DNA of 62,000 nt from Phoronis australis. Taxonomy: Eukaryota > Phoronida > Phoronidae. The notes under the pieces were generated by a model. That model was not told where the DNA came from. It saw only the letters and a list, made by a program, of their open reading frames with translations, and searched no databases. Positions 22,896 to 34,589 of this stretch are shown here, in pieces. Every line of letters begins with the position of its first letter. Positions within the stretch are counted from its first letter, which is position 1. Made by a program: the position numbers and the translations under genes. The stretch is taken from contig NMRA01000298.1 in assembly GCA_002633005.1 (NCBI GenBank), positions 109,887-171,886 of the forward strand, in the 5' to 3' direction.

Positions 22896-23645
22896 TTGAT
22901 TCTTATTCTTGCAGGTACTATCCAGTTTTTTAGGCATTTTAAAATATTTTTCAGCATTCCATCCGGAATGGTCAACCGTAACAATGAAATCTTTGTAGAC
23001 CTAACCAGAGACATGTTTAGTCAAATTAGTAAAACACAAGTAGAAGTTAACCAACTTCAGCATGAATACAGGACCACAATCGCCCCAGTCGTTTTAAAAC
23101 TTACAAATAATGACATCGTAGCATGCTACACAGGGCGTGAGTCTCATATATTTTCCGGTTTAGAGCATCTTTGGGGATGCTGCTTTCCATCGGGCATATA
23201 AACCAATACACGCTGTTTAAGAATCTGTTCTTTTTGATACAGATAAGACGGAGGCAACGCACACTAAACTTTCAACTTGGGACGCTTTAACCTCTCTGAA
23301 GCTGTTGGCTAAGATAGCTTATGTACGTGGGATCGTTTCATGTCCTTGCAATTCAAGGAGATATGTTACTAACGTTTTCAAGAAACACGGTTTTACGCAC
23401 CATTGGGGCCCAAGGCAGAAAATCTTCACAAAAGAGTCATTTTAGGTCGAAGAGAAATTCCGGTCATAAAACCAAGAATACCAAAAGCCCAACAAGCATT
23501 ATTTTCTACTTACACGAATGGGAACGATGTGAAATTAGTTGTTGGTGTGACATCTGGGGGAATTCATTTGTTACTGACAGCCATGCTGGCGTCACCAGCG
23601 ACAGAGACAGTTAGAAAATATTCGTCAGTGTCTTTCAGGTGATTT
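22896..23645 (+). pseudogene. Fossil DDE_Tnp_4-type (Harbinger/ISL2EU-like) transposase
   Basis: Two plus-strand segments look like parts of one dead transposase. The first (22968-23201) contains LTNNDIVACYTGRESHIFSG, like the segment ahead of the catalytic core in DDE_Tnp_4 proteins. The second (23401-23642) contains PKAQQALFSTYTNGNDVK followed by LVVGVTSGG, the strand and loop region of that core. The expected continuation, FVTDSHAGVTSDRD, is in another frame, so a small indel lies near 23555. Stops separate the two parts. No terminal inverted repeats were found. The family call rests on the Q-[AT]-x-FSxYxNxNxxK and SDRD pattern. Confidence 0.6.
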
Positions 23646-23659
23646 TGCTATGACTGATG

Positions 23660-24780
23660 AAGCGTTCGACCTACTAGATTTGTTTGTAATTAGTGAACGC
23701 CTTGTGAATAATTAAACCTTTCGTAAAAACTCTAATCAATTCGCCAACACAGAAGTTTTCAAAGACCGAAAAATATCATCCAAGCATGACTGCACATTAA
23801 AAGGATTATTGACATACAAAGTCATAAGTGTCCCTTTCAACAAATCCGAAACTTTGTTATCGTCTGATATTATTGGTGAATACCTTACATATACCTGCTC
23901 TGAAATCTCACTCAAATGTATCATAAAACAATAACAGCGTAATAGTCAGCTGATTGTAAAGGGTGACCATTATAATTTTCATCAACCTTAAGCACACTCG
24001 CAGCAAAAAATGAAACTTAGCTCACTTCCATATTGCTTTATTTCCGAAGCGTTGTGGTGTTACTTTCATGTATTTTGAAATTGGACTTAGTAAATATATC
24101 AGCTGAATGACTGCGGAATTTTGTAAAATGATTGTCAAAAATCAATGTAAAACAGTTCATACCACGAACGCAGGCTGTGTTCTTTCTGCGGAATGGTAAA
24201 ACTACCGTAGTTGATTATTATAACTATTCTTGTGCGCAAGACAAAAACAGCGATGAACTTTTACCACAACTTGACGGATCACTTTCTTGTGCTGATACAG
24301 TGTAGAACACCCGCAAATACAGAACAGATGTCCCTCCTATATATCGCGCCAGGCATTGGTATAAATCACGAGGGGTCCGTTAATTGAGAAAAAAATATTA
24401 CGGATGAGGGGTCTGCACCAAAGTTTGATTTCTGTCTCTGAAGGCAATTGGGAATATGGAGCACAGACCATTCCACTGTTGGTAGTGGAGGGAAAACCCA
24501 ATGGCATTAATGAAATGCTTCACCAGAGTATTTTTAACAACTGACTACGTCTATTCACGTGTGTGTGACACGAACCGCGTTAGTGATCTTGACTTTTGCT
24601 TGAGCTCGTCAGTTAGCGGCGCCTGTCGGCGGTTTGTATCATCCGACCTGAACCCGGTGGGTGCCTCATGCGAGGTTTCAGAGTCGGAGTGATCTTAGCC
24701 TTATCTTTGCTAGAGGTAACTAAATCAACAATTCTGAGCTAAATGCAGTGTAAACAACTTTCGTAATTCACGATTTCTCA
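23660..24780. other. No gene recognised
   Basis: Probably intron of gene B1 or intergenic. Only short chance frames are present. Confidence 0.4.
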
Positions 24781-24781
24781 C

Positions 24782-24949
24782 CTGGACAATTTCCCAATCG
24801 CCGGTCGTTGTCATAATCAGAGGTGGTTGAACACCACGGTTGATTATGGTTCATCTTAATACAGTCACTGTACTTCACGGCCTTGTAAACGAACGGAAAC
24901 GTGCACGGTGATCCGCCGGCATTACCACCGTAAGTTGGCAGGTTAGTTT
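24782..24949 (-). CDS. Fibronectin type II domain exon (probably gene B1)
   Basis: Minus-strand exon of 168 bases: acceptor TTCAATTCACAG, two split-codon bases, 55 codons, one base, then donor GTGAG. Such phase 1-1 exons are typical of fibronectin type II modules. The translation carries GGSPCTFPFVYKAVKYSDC and PWCSTTSDYDNDRRLGNC, the four-Cys FN2 pattern with the conserved CxFPF, PWC and late Cys. FN2 modules bind collagen or gelatin and sugars in extracellular proteins. The exon lies between the terminal exon of gene C and the exons of B1, on the same strand, and its phase suits the exon expected next, so it likely encodes part of the N-terminal half of B1. Confidence 0.85.
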
Positions 24950-24959
24950 CTGTGAATTG

Positions 24960-26350
24960 AATGTTTTAGAAACACAGTAAAGTAGGTACCGTGGGCGATT
25001 CAGTAATTATATATGAGCTGCCATACTTGTGAAATTTGTTGAGCCAGTGTTACATGTACGTTTGGTCCATCCGAGTACAGTTAAGTTGATGGCAAGTAAT
25101 AAAATGAATTTGTAATCAATAAGTTAATCAAAGTGGTCAAGTAGGTTGCCTCTGATGTGTCCTTAATCACGAGTGGCTATTGAACCGTCCTTCGCAGTCC
25201 ACGAACCGATTGTTTCATTCAGAGCTAGTACAGGTTTAAAATGATTACAACTTGATCTAATAAGAAGTGATTTCTAGTCTTGGAAACAACTATCCATTTG
25301 TTGTTTTTTGAGAACAATATCGGCACACAAAGTGACAAGCCACACCATTCGAAGTTAATAAGCTGCATGTAACCTTAATCAAGGACGACCTGGTTATTCT
25401 ATCAAATCTCTGACATCATCGGTTCCATTTGGAAGAACTTGAAAACTTGACACAAATTTCATAACGGAAAGTGGTTTACATGAAAACATGTTTTTGATGA
25501 AACTGAGATTTACAGAGGCTTAAAACGTTATATACCAACATCTACTTAATAGGCTCTACAAATTTTGTCACTCTCCAAAAGTGTTGGAAAAAATTTAAAA
25601 CACGTAACGATTTTTAAAAATCACTAATTGTAGCTGTATTTGGCCCTGTGTACAGTGGCAGACTAATAGCAAAAATTGAATTAAACCCTATATTTTCATG
25701 CAGTCTACATGTACCGTGCCCTAATAGAATTCGATTCCTCTTGCAAACAAGAATATCGAATGGGTTAGGCCACTTCCAGAATGACACATCTAGGCATTAT
25801 TAGTGCTTGGCATGACCACCCAATCAGCAATAATTTGAGATAAGGTGAGTCTCAAACGTTTTTATAAGAATTCATTGTTCACAGCAAAACAGTGCAATAC
25901 GCAACCTTAAATGCGCGTTGGGGTGACGAACCTCCCTTTGTCTTCAGTTGAGTTGCACAATATACGTAACAACAGTTTTAAAACGTCTCTCAATATCCAT
26001 AAATATTACTCATAGCCAAGGTTTACCTTAGGATCAGTGACCACACCAGAACAGCATGCAAGTGTGGTGATCGGATTACAATGCATTGTACGCCAGAAGG
26101 GGAGTTGCGTGGGAATATCAATTCTTTAAATTCGGCGAGGAATTTGATCAGACAAGAGGGTTCGTAGATTCTCAACTGGAAGTCAAAATGCCTCTGTGTT
26201 GTAGTCATTAGTAGTTATCACCCACTAAACATCCACTTCATACACTATAAAATTTACCAAATACCAAATATTAAACCAGACAGTTGTAAGCGTAACAGCT
26301 TGTTTACAAATGGCAGCAACTTCTTTGGTACCAGGGACAAAATACATGTA
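24960..26350. other. No gene recognised
   Basis: Interval between the FN2 exon and the 3' end of gene C. It should hold the 5' exons and promoter of gene B1, but I could not recognise a signal-peptide exon. Confidence 0.35.
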
Positions 26351-26359
26351 AGCATCCGT

Positions 26360-26595
26360 TTAGCTTCTGTTGACAGGGCCCAGAAAATTTAGCAAATCTA
26401 CTAAGACGTCAGATTTTCCCCATTTTGTATACTCACCAAATGACCGCCTGAGGTCGTTTTCTTCGACAGTTATGGAGGCTCCCACATTGCTACCCCATCC
26501 TGTTTGGGAATCTGGAACACCATATCCAGAGCAAGCACCAACGTTGAATTTAATGACTATGTCCCCAGCCTGTTCCAAATCGCAAATCCCGTCGA
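26360..26595 (-). CDS. Gene C, terminal exon: CTHRC1-type C-terminal domain with extended tail
   Basis: Minus-strand last exon: acceptor TGTCCATTGTAG, two split-codon bases, 77 codons, TAA. It starts DGICDLEQAGDIVIKFNVGA and includes TGWGSNVGASITVEEND, matching GLCEGIGAG, VAIWVGTCS and TGWNSVSRIIIEE of CTHRC1. About 30 extra residues follow the point where vertebrate CTHRC1 ends, and they have no recognisable motif. The phase joins to the exon at 28950 to give QVDGICD. The 2.35-kb intron between carries a LINE remnant in the opposite orientation. Confidence 0.87.
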
Positions 26596-27122
26596 CTACA
26601 ATGGACAGTTAGAACGTCTATGACCACTAACGTCTTGACACGGTTTGAAATGTTGCACTTACACCCTGATTGAATGACACTTATTTACTACAACTACATG
26701 TAACACTCTACTGACACCAGGAATAAAAGTTTACTACAGAGTTCTCTCAAGTACGTTGATAAGTCGTGATTTTACAAATTTGCGTCGTCTTGAGGCAATT
26801 CAAAAGCTCACAGTTTTGTGGAAATTCCGTTGAAAGAGGTGCTGCCTTCTATATAGTATGTTGCTTTGTCAGGAATTGGGTTTGTTTTGTTACTTGGTAA
26901 AATGAAACTTCTCCAAGTATGTAAATTATTCATATCTTTTTGTTTTGTTTTTTTTGTTCTCATTCTGCTGAACATGATTCTTATTGGGTCAACGTGAAAT
27001 TTGCACACAAGAATTGTCTTGTAAATGGCTTGAACTTATTTTTTGGATGAAGTCGGATACAAGATGACACTAAGTTTTGGTTCTCGGTGACACAAGTGTT
27101 AGGAATTTTCTGATATTTTTCT

Positions 27123-27830
27123 TTGAGTACATCAATTTGCCAAGCCATCGTTATATTAGGGTATGCTACAATGTGCACTGATCAAATTAGGTCTTGCTGG
27201 GCACTAAATGTTAAACGAGTGTTATTTGCTTATGGTTTTGGAGTTGTTTGGGCCCAAAAAGGTGTGGGCGATGCTGCCTCATTTATAAGTGAATTTAAAC
27301 AACGATACTTTGATACTGACATCCAGGATTAGAGAAACAATATTTTTTCTCAATCTTTAGATGTGTACAAAACAATTAAATGTAACTTTGTTGTAGAAAA
27401 ATACGTAACATGTTTAGAAAATAGACTTCATAGAATAGCCCTTGCAAGGTTTAGATGCTCTGCACATTCATTAATGATTATTCAGGGAAGGTTCAGTGGA
27501 TTTGACAGAGCAGACAGAACATGTCCCTGCTGTGACAGTGGGAAAGTGGAAACAGAAATCCACTTTCTTCTCGAATGCAATTAATATTCGGATTTACGAG
27601 TGCGGTTTTACCAAGGTACGATAAGGTGGACGATATAGTATTCAGAATTTTTTTACATACTCGTGATTTAAATGTTGCTAGATATTTAATTAATACGTAG
27701 AAACGTCGAAATGAGTTCCTTGATATGAATTAATTTAGACTTGAAAAATTATTGACGGTACTCTCTTTGTGTTATATATTGTAATGTACGCCGGAGGCCT
27801 GTTACATGAAATAAACCTGTGACTATTCCA
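27123..27830 (+). mobile_element. 3' remnant of a non-LTR retrotransposon (LINE)
   Basis: The plus strand encodes two adjacent pieces separated by one TAG at 27330 that replaces an expected tryptophan. They carry VLFAYGFGVVWAQKGVGD, FISEFKQRYFD, RIALARFRCSAHSL and CPCCDSGKVETEIHFLLEC. This is the C-terminal end of LINE ORF2 proteins with the Cys-rich zinc-binding motif after reverse transcriptase. The reverse transcriptase itself is absent (5' truncation). The tail ends near an AATAAA at 27810. It sits in the terminal intron of gene C on the opposite strand. Confidence 0.8.
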
Positions 27831-27839
27831 GGAGCTGTT

Positions 27840-28940
27840 TTTCTCTAGATCTTACCGTTTTCGGGTTATTCGGGATTTTCCGAGTACTGATCTCCAGTTA
27901 ACTTAATTTTTGTGCCGTACATGTACTGTACATTGTATGTTCGGCATCCCTTGACGGATCTGTATGAAATTCGATATGTGGATAAATGTTTTCACCCGCT
28001 ATCAATGTTGTGAATCCTGTCTGTTGAAACGACTTATCGTTGTCACGATATTCTAGATATCCATGTACGTCTCCGATGACTGCTGCTTTGCTCACTGCTT
28101 TTTCGTAGCTGCACATTGTTAACATTTAGGATAGAGATTGCATCTTCCTGCTGATCGACAAGAACTTCACCGGAAGCCCTTAGTTATTCAGTAGTCTGAG
28201 CAAGTTTGTTCTTTGACGAAATCAGATCTAAGACGGCACTGTGACGGACATTTTTTCGATTTCGGTCTATCTCCGCAAACCTTTGACCGAACCTTTTCAA
28301 ATTAAAAATGCTAGCATACATGAATCTCATCAAAGGCTATCTAAAACTTAGGTTACGCCATCCAGCTCACCATTAGTTTTTTTGATATACTAGGTGTCAC
28401 TTCAGAGCGTTTTATTTGTTTGTGGATACCTATCATGTTGCATTTCAGAGTCTATTTGTCTGCCACATGCTTTTTATTGATCAATAGTATGTTTTAAAAT
28501 TAGCCATGAACTTTAAAATCAGCGCATAAGTAAATAGCAACATATTGATCGACGTTTCGGCTTATTGTCTTAAACCATTCACAAGACAATAGACATTACT
28601 GTTTATCACTGCTTTTGCTCAGATTTATGTACGTTTCAATAACTAATCTGCGACCACGGGGCCTTAAAGTTTTGTGTGAGCAACTGTTGTCGAGCGAGTA
28701 GTGGCTTTTCTCCAATATAATTATACCCTTTCATAACCTCTATTTTAGAGATACTTCGCAATACCAAGAGCCATATTGCCTGACAACAGAAAAACATTCC
28801 TTCGTCAATTGCAGCTTGCATGCTTACATGTTTGTCCTGTGCCCACAAGCCCAAATTTGTCCTTTTGGACATACGCAAAAACAATGTTAATGACACAACG
28901 TGCAAGAAAATGGCATTCCATGCTCGCCCATGCTTAAAAT
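27840..28940. other. Intron of gene C, no further gene
   Basis: Rest of the terminal intron. Near 28550 GATCGACGTTTCGGC precedes a small hairpin (TATTGTCTT..AAGACAATA), a layout often seen at ends of retroelements of the Penelope type. This is too short to classify. Confidence 0.35.
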
Positions 28941-28949
28941 AGCGCTCAC

Positions 28950-29148
28950 CTTGGGCGGGGCGATAATCATCCCTTGCCTTGCCTTTATACCATGCTATCT
29001 CTATTTTTCCTGGAGAGGGACACTCTTCGTCATTAAAGGTAAAGAACCACCGCGCGCAACATCCGCCACAGTTGTAACTTGAGCGAACGACACCGCGAAA
29101 CCTCACCCTCAACGAAGTGTAAGAGTACTGCTTCTTGAAAATATTTGT
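28950..29148 (-). CDS. Gene C, penultimate exon: core of CTHRC1 domain
   Basis: Minus-strand exon of 199 bases: acceptor GCGGCATTGTTTCAG, phase 0 entry, donor GTGAGC, one base left over. The 66 codons include TSLRVRFRGVVRSSYNC and CCARWFFTFNDEECPSPGKI, close to [17 protein letters not shown] and [20 protein letters not shown] of vertebrate CTHRC1. The double Cys is kept, unlike in gene A. The following exons on both sides match in phase. This is the best-conserved piece of the family in the window. Confidence 0.93.
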
Positions 29149-29368
29149 CTGAAACAATGCCGCAATTTTCATAATGCAGGGAATTTTACATGTAAGTACA
29201 AAACATTTTCTACCTCGAGAACAAAGAGTTCTTTGTGGGACGTAAGCACTCACTCAAAATTTAGTCTTTCCGAGTCAAATGTAAACGGAACATAGAAATT
29301 CGTTCCGGTACCCAAGTTTTACCCTCACTTAGGAATTACTAGACATTCCTTTCAGACCTCAAACTTAC

Positions 29369-29463
29369 CATTAAATTTCCGTTGTTTGTTCCAGTGGTGT
29401 AGTCGGAGTAATAGTAGTGTCGGATGTTAGCAACCGGAATTTTATCACATTCTTTAAAGGGAG
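29369..29463 (-). CDS. Gene C, exon 4 of 6 (start of CTHRC1 domain)
   Basis: Minus-strand exon of 95 bases: acceptor CTCTTCCCAAACACAG, two split-codon bases, 31 codons, phase 0 end at GTAAGT. It encodes PFKECDKIPVANIRHYYYSD and TTGTNNGNLM, aligning with the NYKQCSWSSLNYGIDLGKI part of CTHRC1 and the NFHQWWWWSLN exon of gene A. The phases match the exon at 33133 upstream and 29148 downstream. A longer reading using an acceptor at 29580 would meet an in-frame TGA, so the short form is preferred. Confidence 0.75.
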
Positions 29464-29569
29464 CTGTGTTTGGGAAGAGAGCTTTTAGTGAATGACATTG
29501 GTTGACACATCACGTGTTCGTTTGACAACGGTATGCGTACGAACTGACGGATCTAGGATACTGCAAACA

Positions 29570-32500
29570 CAAGGAGAGCCGAACTTCACATCACCATTAA
29601 AATTGGTGTCCTAATCCTTCGTTTGTTTAAGCAGTAGAGAAGTACCTCAAGAACCATCTAGACGACCTATCAATTTCTAAGTTAGTAGCCAGAATTTATT
29701 TAATCTACCACGGGTGGTATTAGTTTTAACTTTCATTCCATGAGAACACCAGAAGTTCGACTTCAGGGTCACGGACTCAAATCTTGAAAAAATACTTGTA
29801 TATACATCCTGGTGGGATATGTTTAAAATGCTTATTTGAAAATATTTGGGAAATTGTTTTTTTTTTAAGTTAGGGCTTTATGAATATTTTGGCTCAAAAT
29901 GGTTCATTTTTGATTCAAAAAGTTTCAGTTAATAAAGTTGTTTTAAAACGGTTTGAAAGAACAGGAAAAAATATTTTAACGATTACGTAGACATTGAACC
30001 TCTCTAACAGAAGACAGTTTTTGAATTTTCAAATGGGTTTTCTGTTCATTCTGCCCAGTTGTGTGTCAGATTTTTAGGTGCTTTGGACGCCAGTTTGCGC
30101 GGTGGTAGTGATTTCTAATGGTGTGTATGCTGTCTGAATGAAAAAACTGAAAACATAAAACTGTGATCTCTTGGTTTGTTTTCAAGCAACAGCCGAAAGA
30201 AAAGACATACCGTTGCGTAATTTACGGTGCCTGACAACGAGCAGTATGTACATGTAGCTGCATCTCATGAACCTCATAAAGGGGATTCATTCATTTATCA
30301 ACTTACATGTATGTTACTATGGTCATAAGATCAGTCGACGTTAACTTGTTAATAATTTGCCTACCCCTGAACCCCTGGTGGCCGTTTTTATTCCTAGGTT
30401 TTTGGTGAAACTTCATGAAAATTGGCCAAAATGTTTCCATTGAGGAAACGATGACACACGCATGTTTGAGAATGACGTTTTAACAGCAATCTAATTTTGT
30501 TACGATATCTACCATTGTACCTGAGGATGACTTTTGATTAATATCTAAACCTAGTTTACATGTTGCACTCTAGCGTCATTTTTGTATTTTTTTCACGTCT
30601 TTCTTCTAATTTAGCCAAAAACTAATATTTGCATGCATGACTTCAAACGAGTCTAACCTGTGCTTCCACACCAATGGCAAGTTTTAGCATATTGGAAACC
30701 GTTCAAGTGTCTAACCTGTGTCCCACCCCTGGTAAATGGTGCCCTGGTAACGTCCACCTCACTACCTCATTTTTACAGGATGCTAACCGTTCAACCGTTT
30801 CCACCAAAATCTGATTTCGTCACTTGTTGTCACACTCCCATGAGAGATAAAAATGATATTCATGTATCTTAAAAGTATTCAGTGTACGGCTTTCAAAATT
30901 TTCATTGTAGCTAAGCCTTATACCTAGCAAAGTGATCTTAATACAAATTAATACGCAGAGTTAAATGATCCTAACAGGCCTCTGCCACAGAATGTAACTT
31001 GAAATGTGCTTTGGAAGTTTTCAGCAATACAGGATGAACCAAGCTCATATTAGGTATGAAAATTGACATACATATTACCATGGCGACTGAGTACCATAAA
31101 AGTTTTCGTCCTTAAACTGGACATAATGACAAGCATGATAATAAATAATATGAAGCTAGGACTCAGAAGGATTCCAGTAAGCTCCACACTTCATAAACCA
31201 AGTGTAAGCCATTTATTTAAATCAATCAAGAGTTTTCACATTTCGTTGCTTTGTTATATCTTGATGTATGAAGTAACTTGTTAGAAAATATGATTCAAGA
31301 GCGCATTTTGTGCATAGATTTCTGTTAAGTATGTGTCCAGTTCTGATACATAATCATACCTTAAACAGAATTTGACTTTTAAATATAAAAACGATTACAG
31401 AACATTTGCAACTGAATTTAGCAGAATACAATGTCAATCGAACGGAAAATTCACATCCAAATAAATAGAAGATACATAATTATACATGTAGTTATGGCAC
31501 AAGCACAGGACAACTTCCCAAAACTGCTTTTTGTAGCAGTGTGTCTGCAAATGTATTATAGTTAAATCTTCACTGGTTGCAATGTAGCGGGTTGAACAAG
31601 CCTTTCGACTGTCTCATACAGTTTCGAACTCTTGATTCAAAAGAATTGTTTATCAATAAAATCTAAATTGCCTTGATATATTGTACAAACCGGAATACTT
31701 CATTTAAAATCAAATGAATTATTCATGTTAGTTTGAAAATATATCTAATTTCGTCATCCGTTTTGGTATTGGCCCAAATATGTTATCACTTGTGCCTGTG
31801 TAATCTCTGCGCTACAGTCGGTAATGGACGCTGAGAGGGTGAAGTGGTATTATGAATATGTCAGACAGCATCATGGTCTAAAAATGTTGATTCCCATTAG
31901 TTATCTTTCTTTAAACCATTTAATTGTAACGGAGTTAAAAAAACACTCGTTTAAATATGTTGAATACGCAACACTGGCTAGATTTTAGAACAAAAAATGA
32001 ATAAAAACCATTCCAGAGATTTTTTAAATTTGTTCCCATAACCATGATCTATTCAAAAACATAAATTTCACTGCCACAGCCCCGCAAACTGGCTTGAAGA
32101 AGCACTTGAGGAACACCCACTTTCAACACTATGAGAAAGTGCTTACGTGATAGATACAGCAAAATAATTAATACCAATTTTGTTTGGTAGTCCTCGTGCC
32201 CTACTTCCGAATCTCATTATGTGTTTTCTCACCTTGCATGGAATCTACCTGTTTTTTATGTTGGAAAACTGCTGTTTTCGGCATGCAAAAACGTCATTTT
32301 CATCATAAACATTAAACGATCAGTAGGTAAAAAACTAAGAAATCAATGAGTGCAAAATAGGCGGTTTTTGTTTCAGAGCCACACCATGACCACAGACACA
32401 AATTTAATCTGAATATGGAAAACGGCCCCTGGAGTGATTTTTTTATTTCCTTTGATTTTCTAATAGAAGTTTTCTTAAGAGTGACTCCGTATAAAACCAA

Positions 32501-33130
32501 TAGGCGAAGTCTATACGATGTAATCAAAATCACAGATTTTTTTGAGACCTAGCACATTAGTTTGCTTTGTTTTTTAAGTGTTTTAATCTTTTATTTTTCA
32601 TTTTATGACATGAACCTCCATTTTGCAACAAAATCGGATGTCTAAGTAGACATGATTTCTTTTGATTTTCTCGTGAAATGTTTCTAAAGCTTGCGGCACG
32701 TAGAACCACCATAGTGTCGGGCGACTTCGTAAGATCGTGCACGAATAATGCAAAATTTCGCCGGTGTCTCGCTATATAAGTGACCATACTACCATACTCA
32801 CTCAAGTCAGCAGATTGGCTGGTTCTAAAACTACGGAAACACTACGCAAAAAGTAATATTTTCCCTGCAAGAAAACAATCAGCTAAGCTCTGGGATTTCT
32901 TGCACACTTGAAAGTGGGCACTAATAAAGATCGTGTACCTGTTACGAAAACCTACGTGGTTAAGATCCACAATTTCCATGATACCTTGAGGTTGGTCAGG
33001 GCTCAAAGTTTGTTGGAAATTAAAAGCACTTTTCAAACCAACCTTCACTCTGGGACACCTTGCATAGAATACCGTACCGACGAAGGTAGCGTCGGAAAAA
33101 GTTCCGTGCGTTTCCTATGAATTCTATCTT
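29570..33130. other. Intron of gene C, nothing recognised
   Basis: A 3.7-kb intron between exons at 29463 and 33133. AT-rich, with only short chance frames. No further exon of the family and no classifiable repeat was seen. Confidence 0.45.
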
Positions 33131-33132
33131 AC

Positions 33133-33175
33133 CCACGCAGACTCCCACGTTGTTAGTACAGTCTTTCATACAAGC
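33133..33175 (-). CDS. Gene C, exon 3 (Cys-rich linker, distal part)
   Basis: Minus-strand piece of 43 bases reading ACMKDCTNNVGVCV and ending with one base before donor GTAAGA. Its phase fits the exon at 29463. It is the continuation of the piece at 33330-33398, from which it is separated by a 141-bp inserted element. If the element is removed as a GC-AG intron (33176-33329) the frame runs straight through (GDQ then ACMKDC). If it is not removed, a TAG inside the element ends translation. Confidence 0.6.
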
Positions 33176-33183
33176 CTGCCTCC

Positions 33184-33324
33184 CGTTCAGTTGCGCTAGG
33201 ACCTAGCTTAAAAGCAAGACTTTGCGAGATTACGCGAGATGTTGCCGTGTATTTTAAATAAGAGCACGTAACCTTGACTAGCTTTTGGCTAGGTCCTAGC
33301 GTAGGTCCTAGCGTCTACTGAACG
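33184..33324. mobile_element. 141-bp MITE inserted in a coding exon
   Basis: Bounded by inverted ends CGTTCAGTTGCGCTAGGACC (left) and, read inverted, CGTTCAGTAGACGCTAGGACC (right, with the CGCTAGGACCTA unit doubled). The flanks CAAGCCTGCCTCC (33171-33183) and CACGCCTGGTCTCC (33325-33338) are near-identical and look like an aged target duplication. Removing the element and one flank copy restores an uninterrupted reading frame. There is no coding capacity. The superfamily is unknown. Confidence 0.75.
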
Positions 33325-33329
33325 CACGC

Positions 33330-33398
33330 CTGGTCTCCGCTCGCGCAGTTGGCGTTTGCGCACTCGCTGCTTGTGTCCCCGTTGTTGTTGGTGTTGCC
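33330..33398 (-). CDS. Gene C, exon 2 (Cys-rich linker, proximal part)
   Basis: Minus-strand piece of 69 bases after acceptor TTCTTGTTTTCAG, phase 0, 23 codons reading GNTNNNGDTSS then ECANANCASGDQ. It joins in phase to the PAN exon ending at 39646. The Asn/Gly/Ser-rich start looks like a flexible linker, and the Cys residues suggest a small disulfide-bonded segment. Its 3' border is either a weak GC donor made by the inserted MITE or no border at all (see 33184-33324). Confidence 0.6.
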
Positions 33399-33399
33399 C

Positions 33400-34580
33400 T
33401 GAAAACAAGAAAGGCTTATGTCTACAATTTACGTCACTATAGAAAAGGTTTCGGAAGATTTTTTAATGCAAATTATCTCACCTGCTTCATTTATTTCCCC
33501 TTTTCTGCGATTTTCTCACTCAGCTGGACTTATGGTTTTAAGGGTGTTGCCCCTACGGACACAACCATAAATTAAAAACCTGCTGGGTTCAGCTGTTTAG
33601 GGACTTTTTGCGACGACAATTGTGATTGATCCTCTCACAGCGTCCTAGATCCAACGTCCTACAAAAGCATTCAAGATTTCAGCAAAGCCTACTTGTGCGT
33701 AAAATTGTCCAACGGAGTCTGTAGAAAGCTCCTTCACAAGCAAGAGCGGAGGTAGCTTGAGCTGGCCTAGTGTTTTTGTCTCCGCAGGTTTACTCGCACG
33801 ATAGTGGTGCAACAAAAAGCGACACAGATCAGAGTTCACATAAGGGGCCGTGGCCGGCAAGAACGCAGAATTATTTTGCTTCCTTAATGGTGAACAGAAT
33901 TTCACGCGGCTGGTCAGTCTATCCATGTAAATTTATATCAATTATTTTGCAACGAATTGGTGGGGATTTAAACCGGATGTTTGATGTTAACAGCATAAGT
34001 ACTGTACGTTAAAACTCCCAAATTCTAGAGAAAGCATCTGGGTTGACGGCCAATCTGCACGGGACTTCCTCAAGGTACTGTGCTTGTACTGTGTGCATGT
34101 AGTCTGGAACAAGTACCTGAGTACCATCGATAATGAAATCTTTCGCTGTTGTACATTCTTCATGGGCTACATGATCCCTGACCTTGGATTTAGTAAGTTT
34201 TATTTTGACGTGAATTGACGTTTTTTTCTTAATTAGTGTAGATGACGGTACATGTATACATATGAGGACCATCTCTTTCATCGTACCTCTGTTACGACTT
34301 CATTTGCACCTAAATACAATACTCAAAAAGAGGTTGCGTCATTTTCAGCGAAAATTAATGCATGGCAAATGTCGCCAACGTACTGGGTTGAACCAATAAA
34401 CAAAATGAAAAGATAACTGTATTGAATTGGTTTGGCCAATGAGCAAGATATTTAGCTCATTGGTCTCGCGAACAGTTAGTAATTGTATGTCGCTAGATTA
34501 TCTCCAGTGCTTTGTTAACAGTTGCCCTCTCTTATGTCAGTAATTTAGTATATTTATGCAAACACGACAACAACGTATAT
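33400..34580. other. Intron of gene C with two unrecognised minus-strand frames
   Basis: A 93-codon frame (33645-33926) and a frame of about 60 protein-like codons ending at 34009 (including VRDHVAHEECTTAKDFI) are open on the minus strand. Neither has a recognisable domain nor splice borders of the right phase for gene C. They could be fragments of a mobile element. Confidence 0.3.
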
Positions 34581-34589
34581 TGAGTCACA

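Noticed and set aside
29369-29580. Longer version of the gene C exon with acceptor near 29580 and an in-frame TGA
   Set aside because: A better acceptor at 29463 gives the correct phase, a normal length and no stop, so the TGA is intronic.
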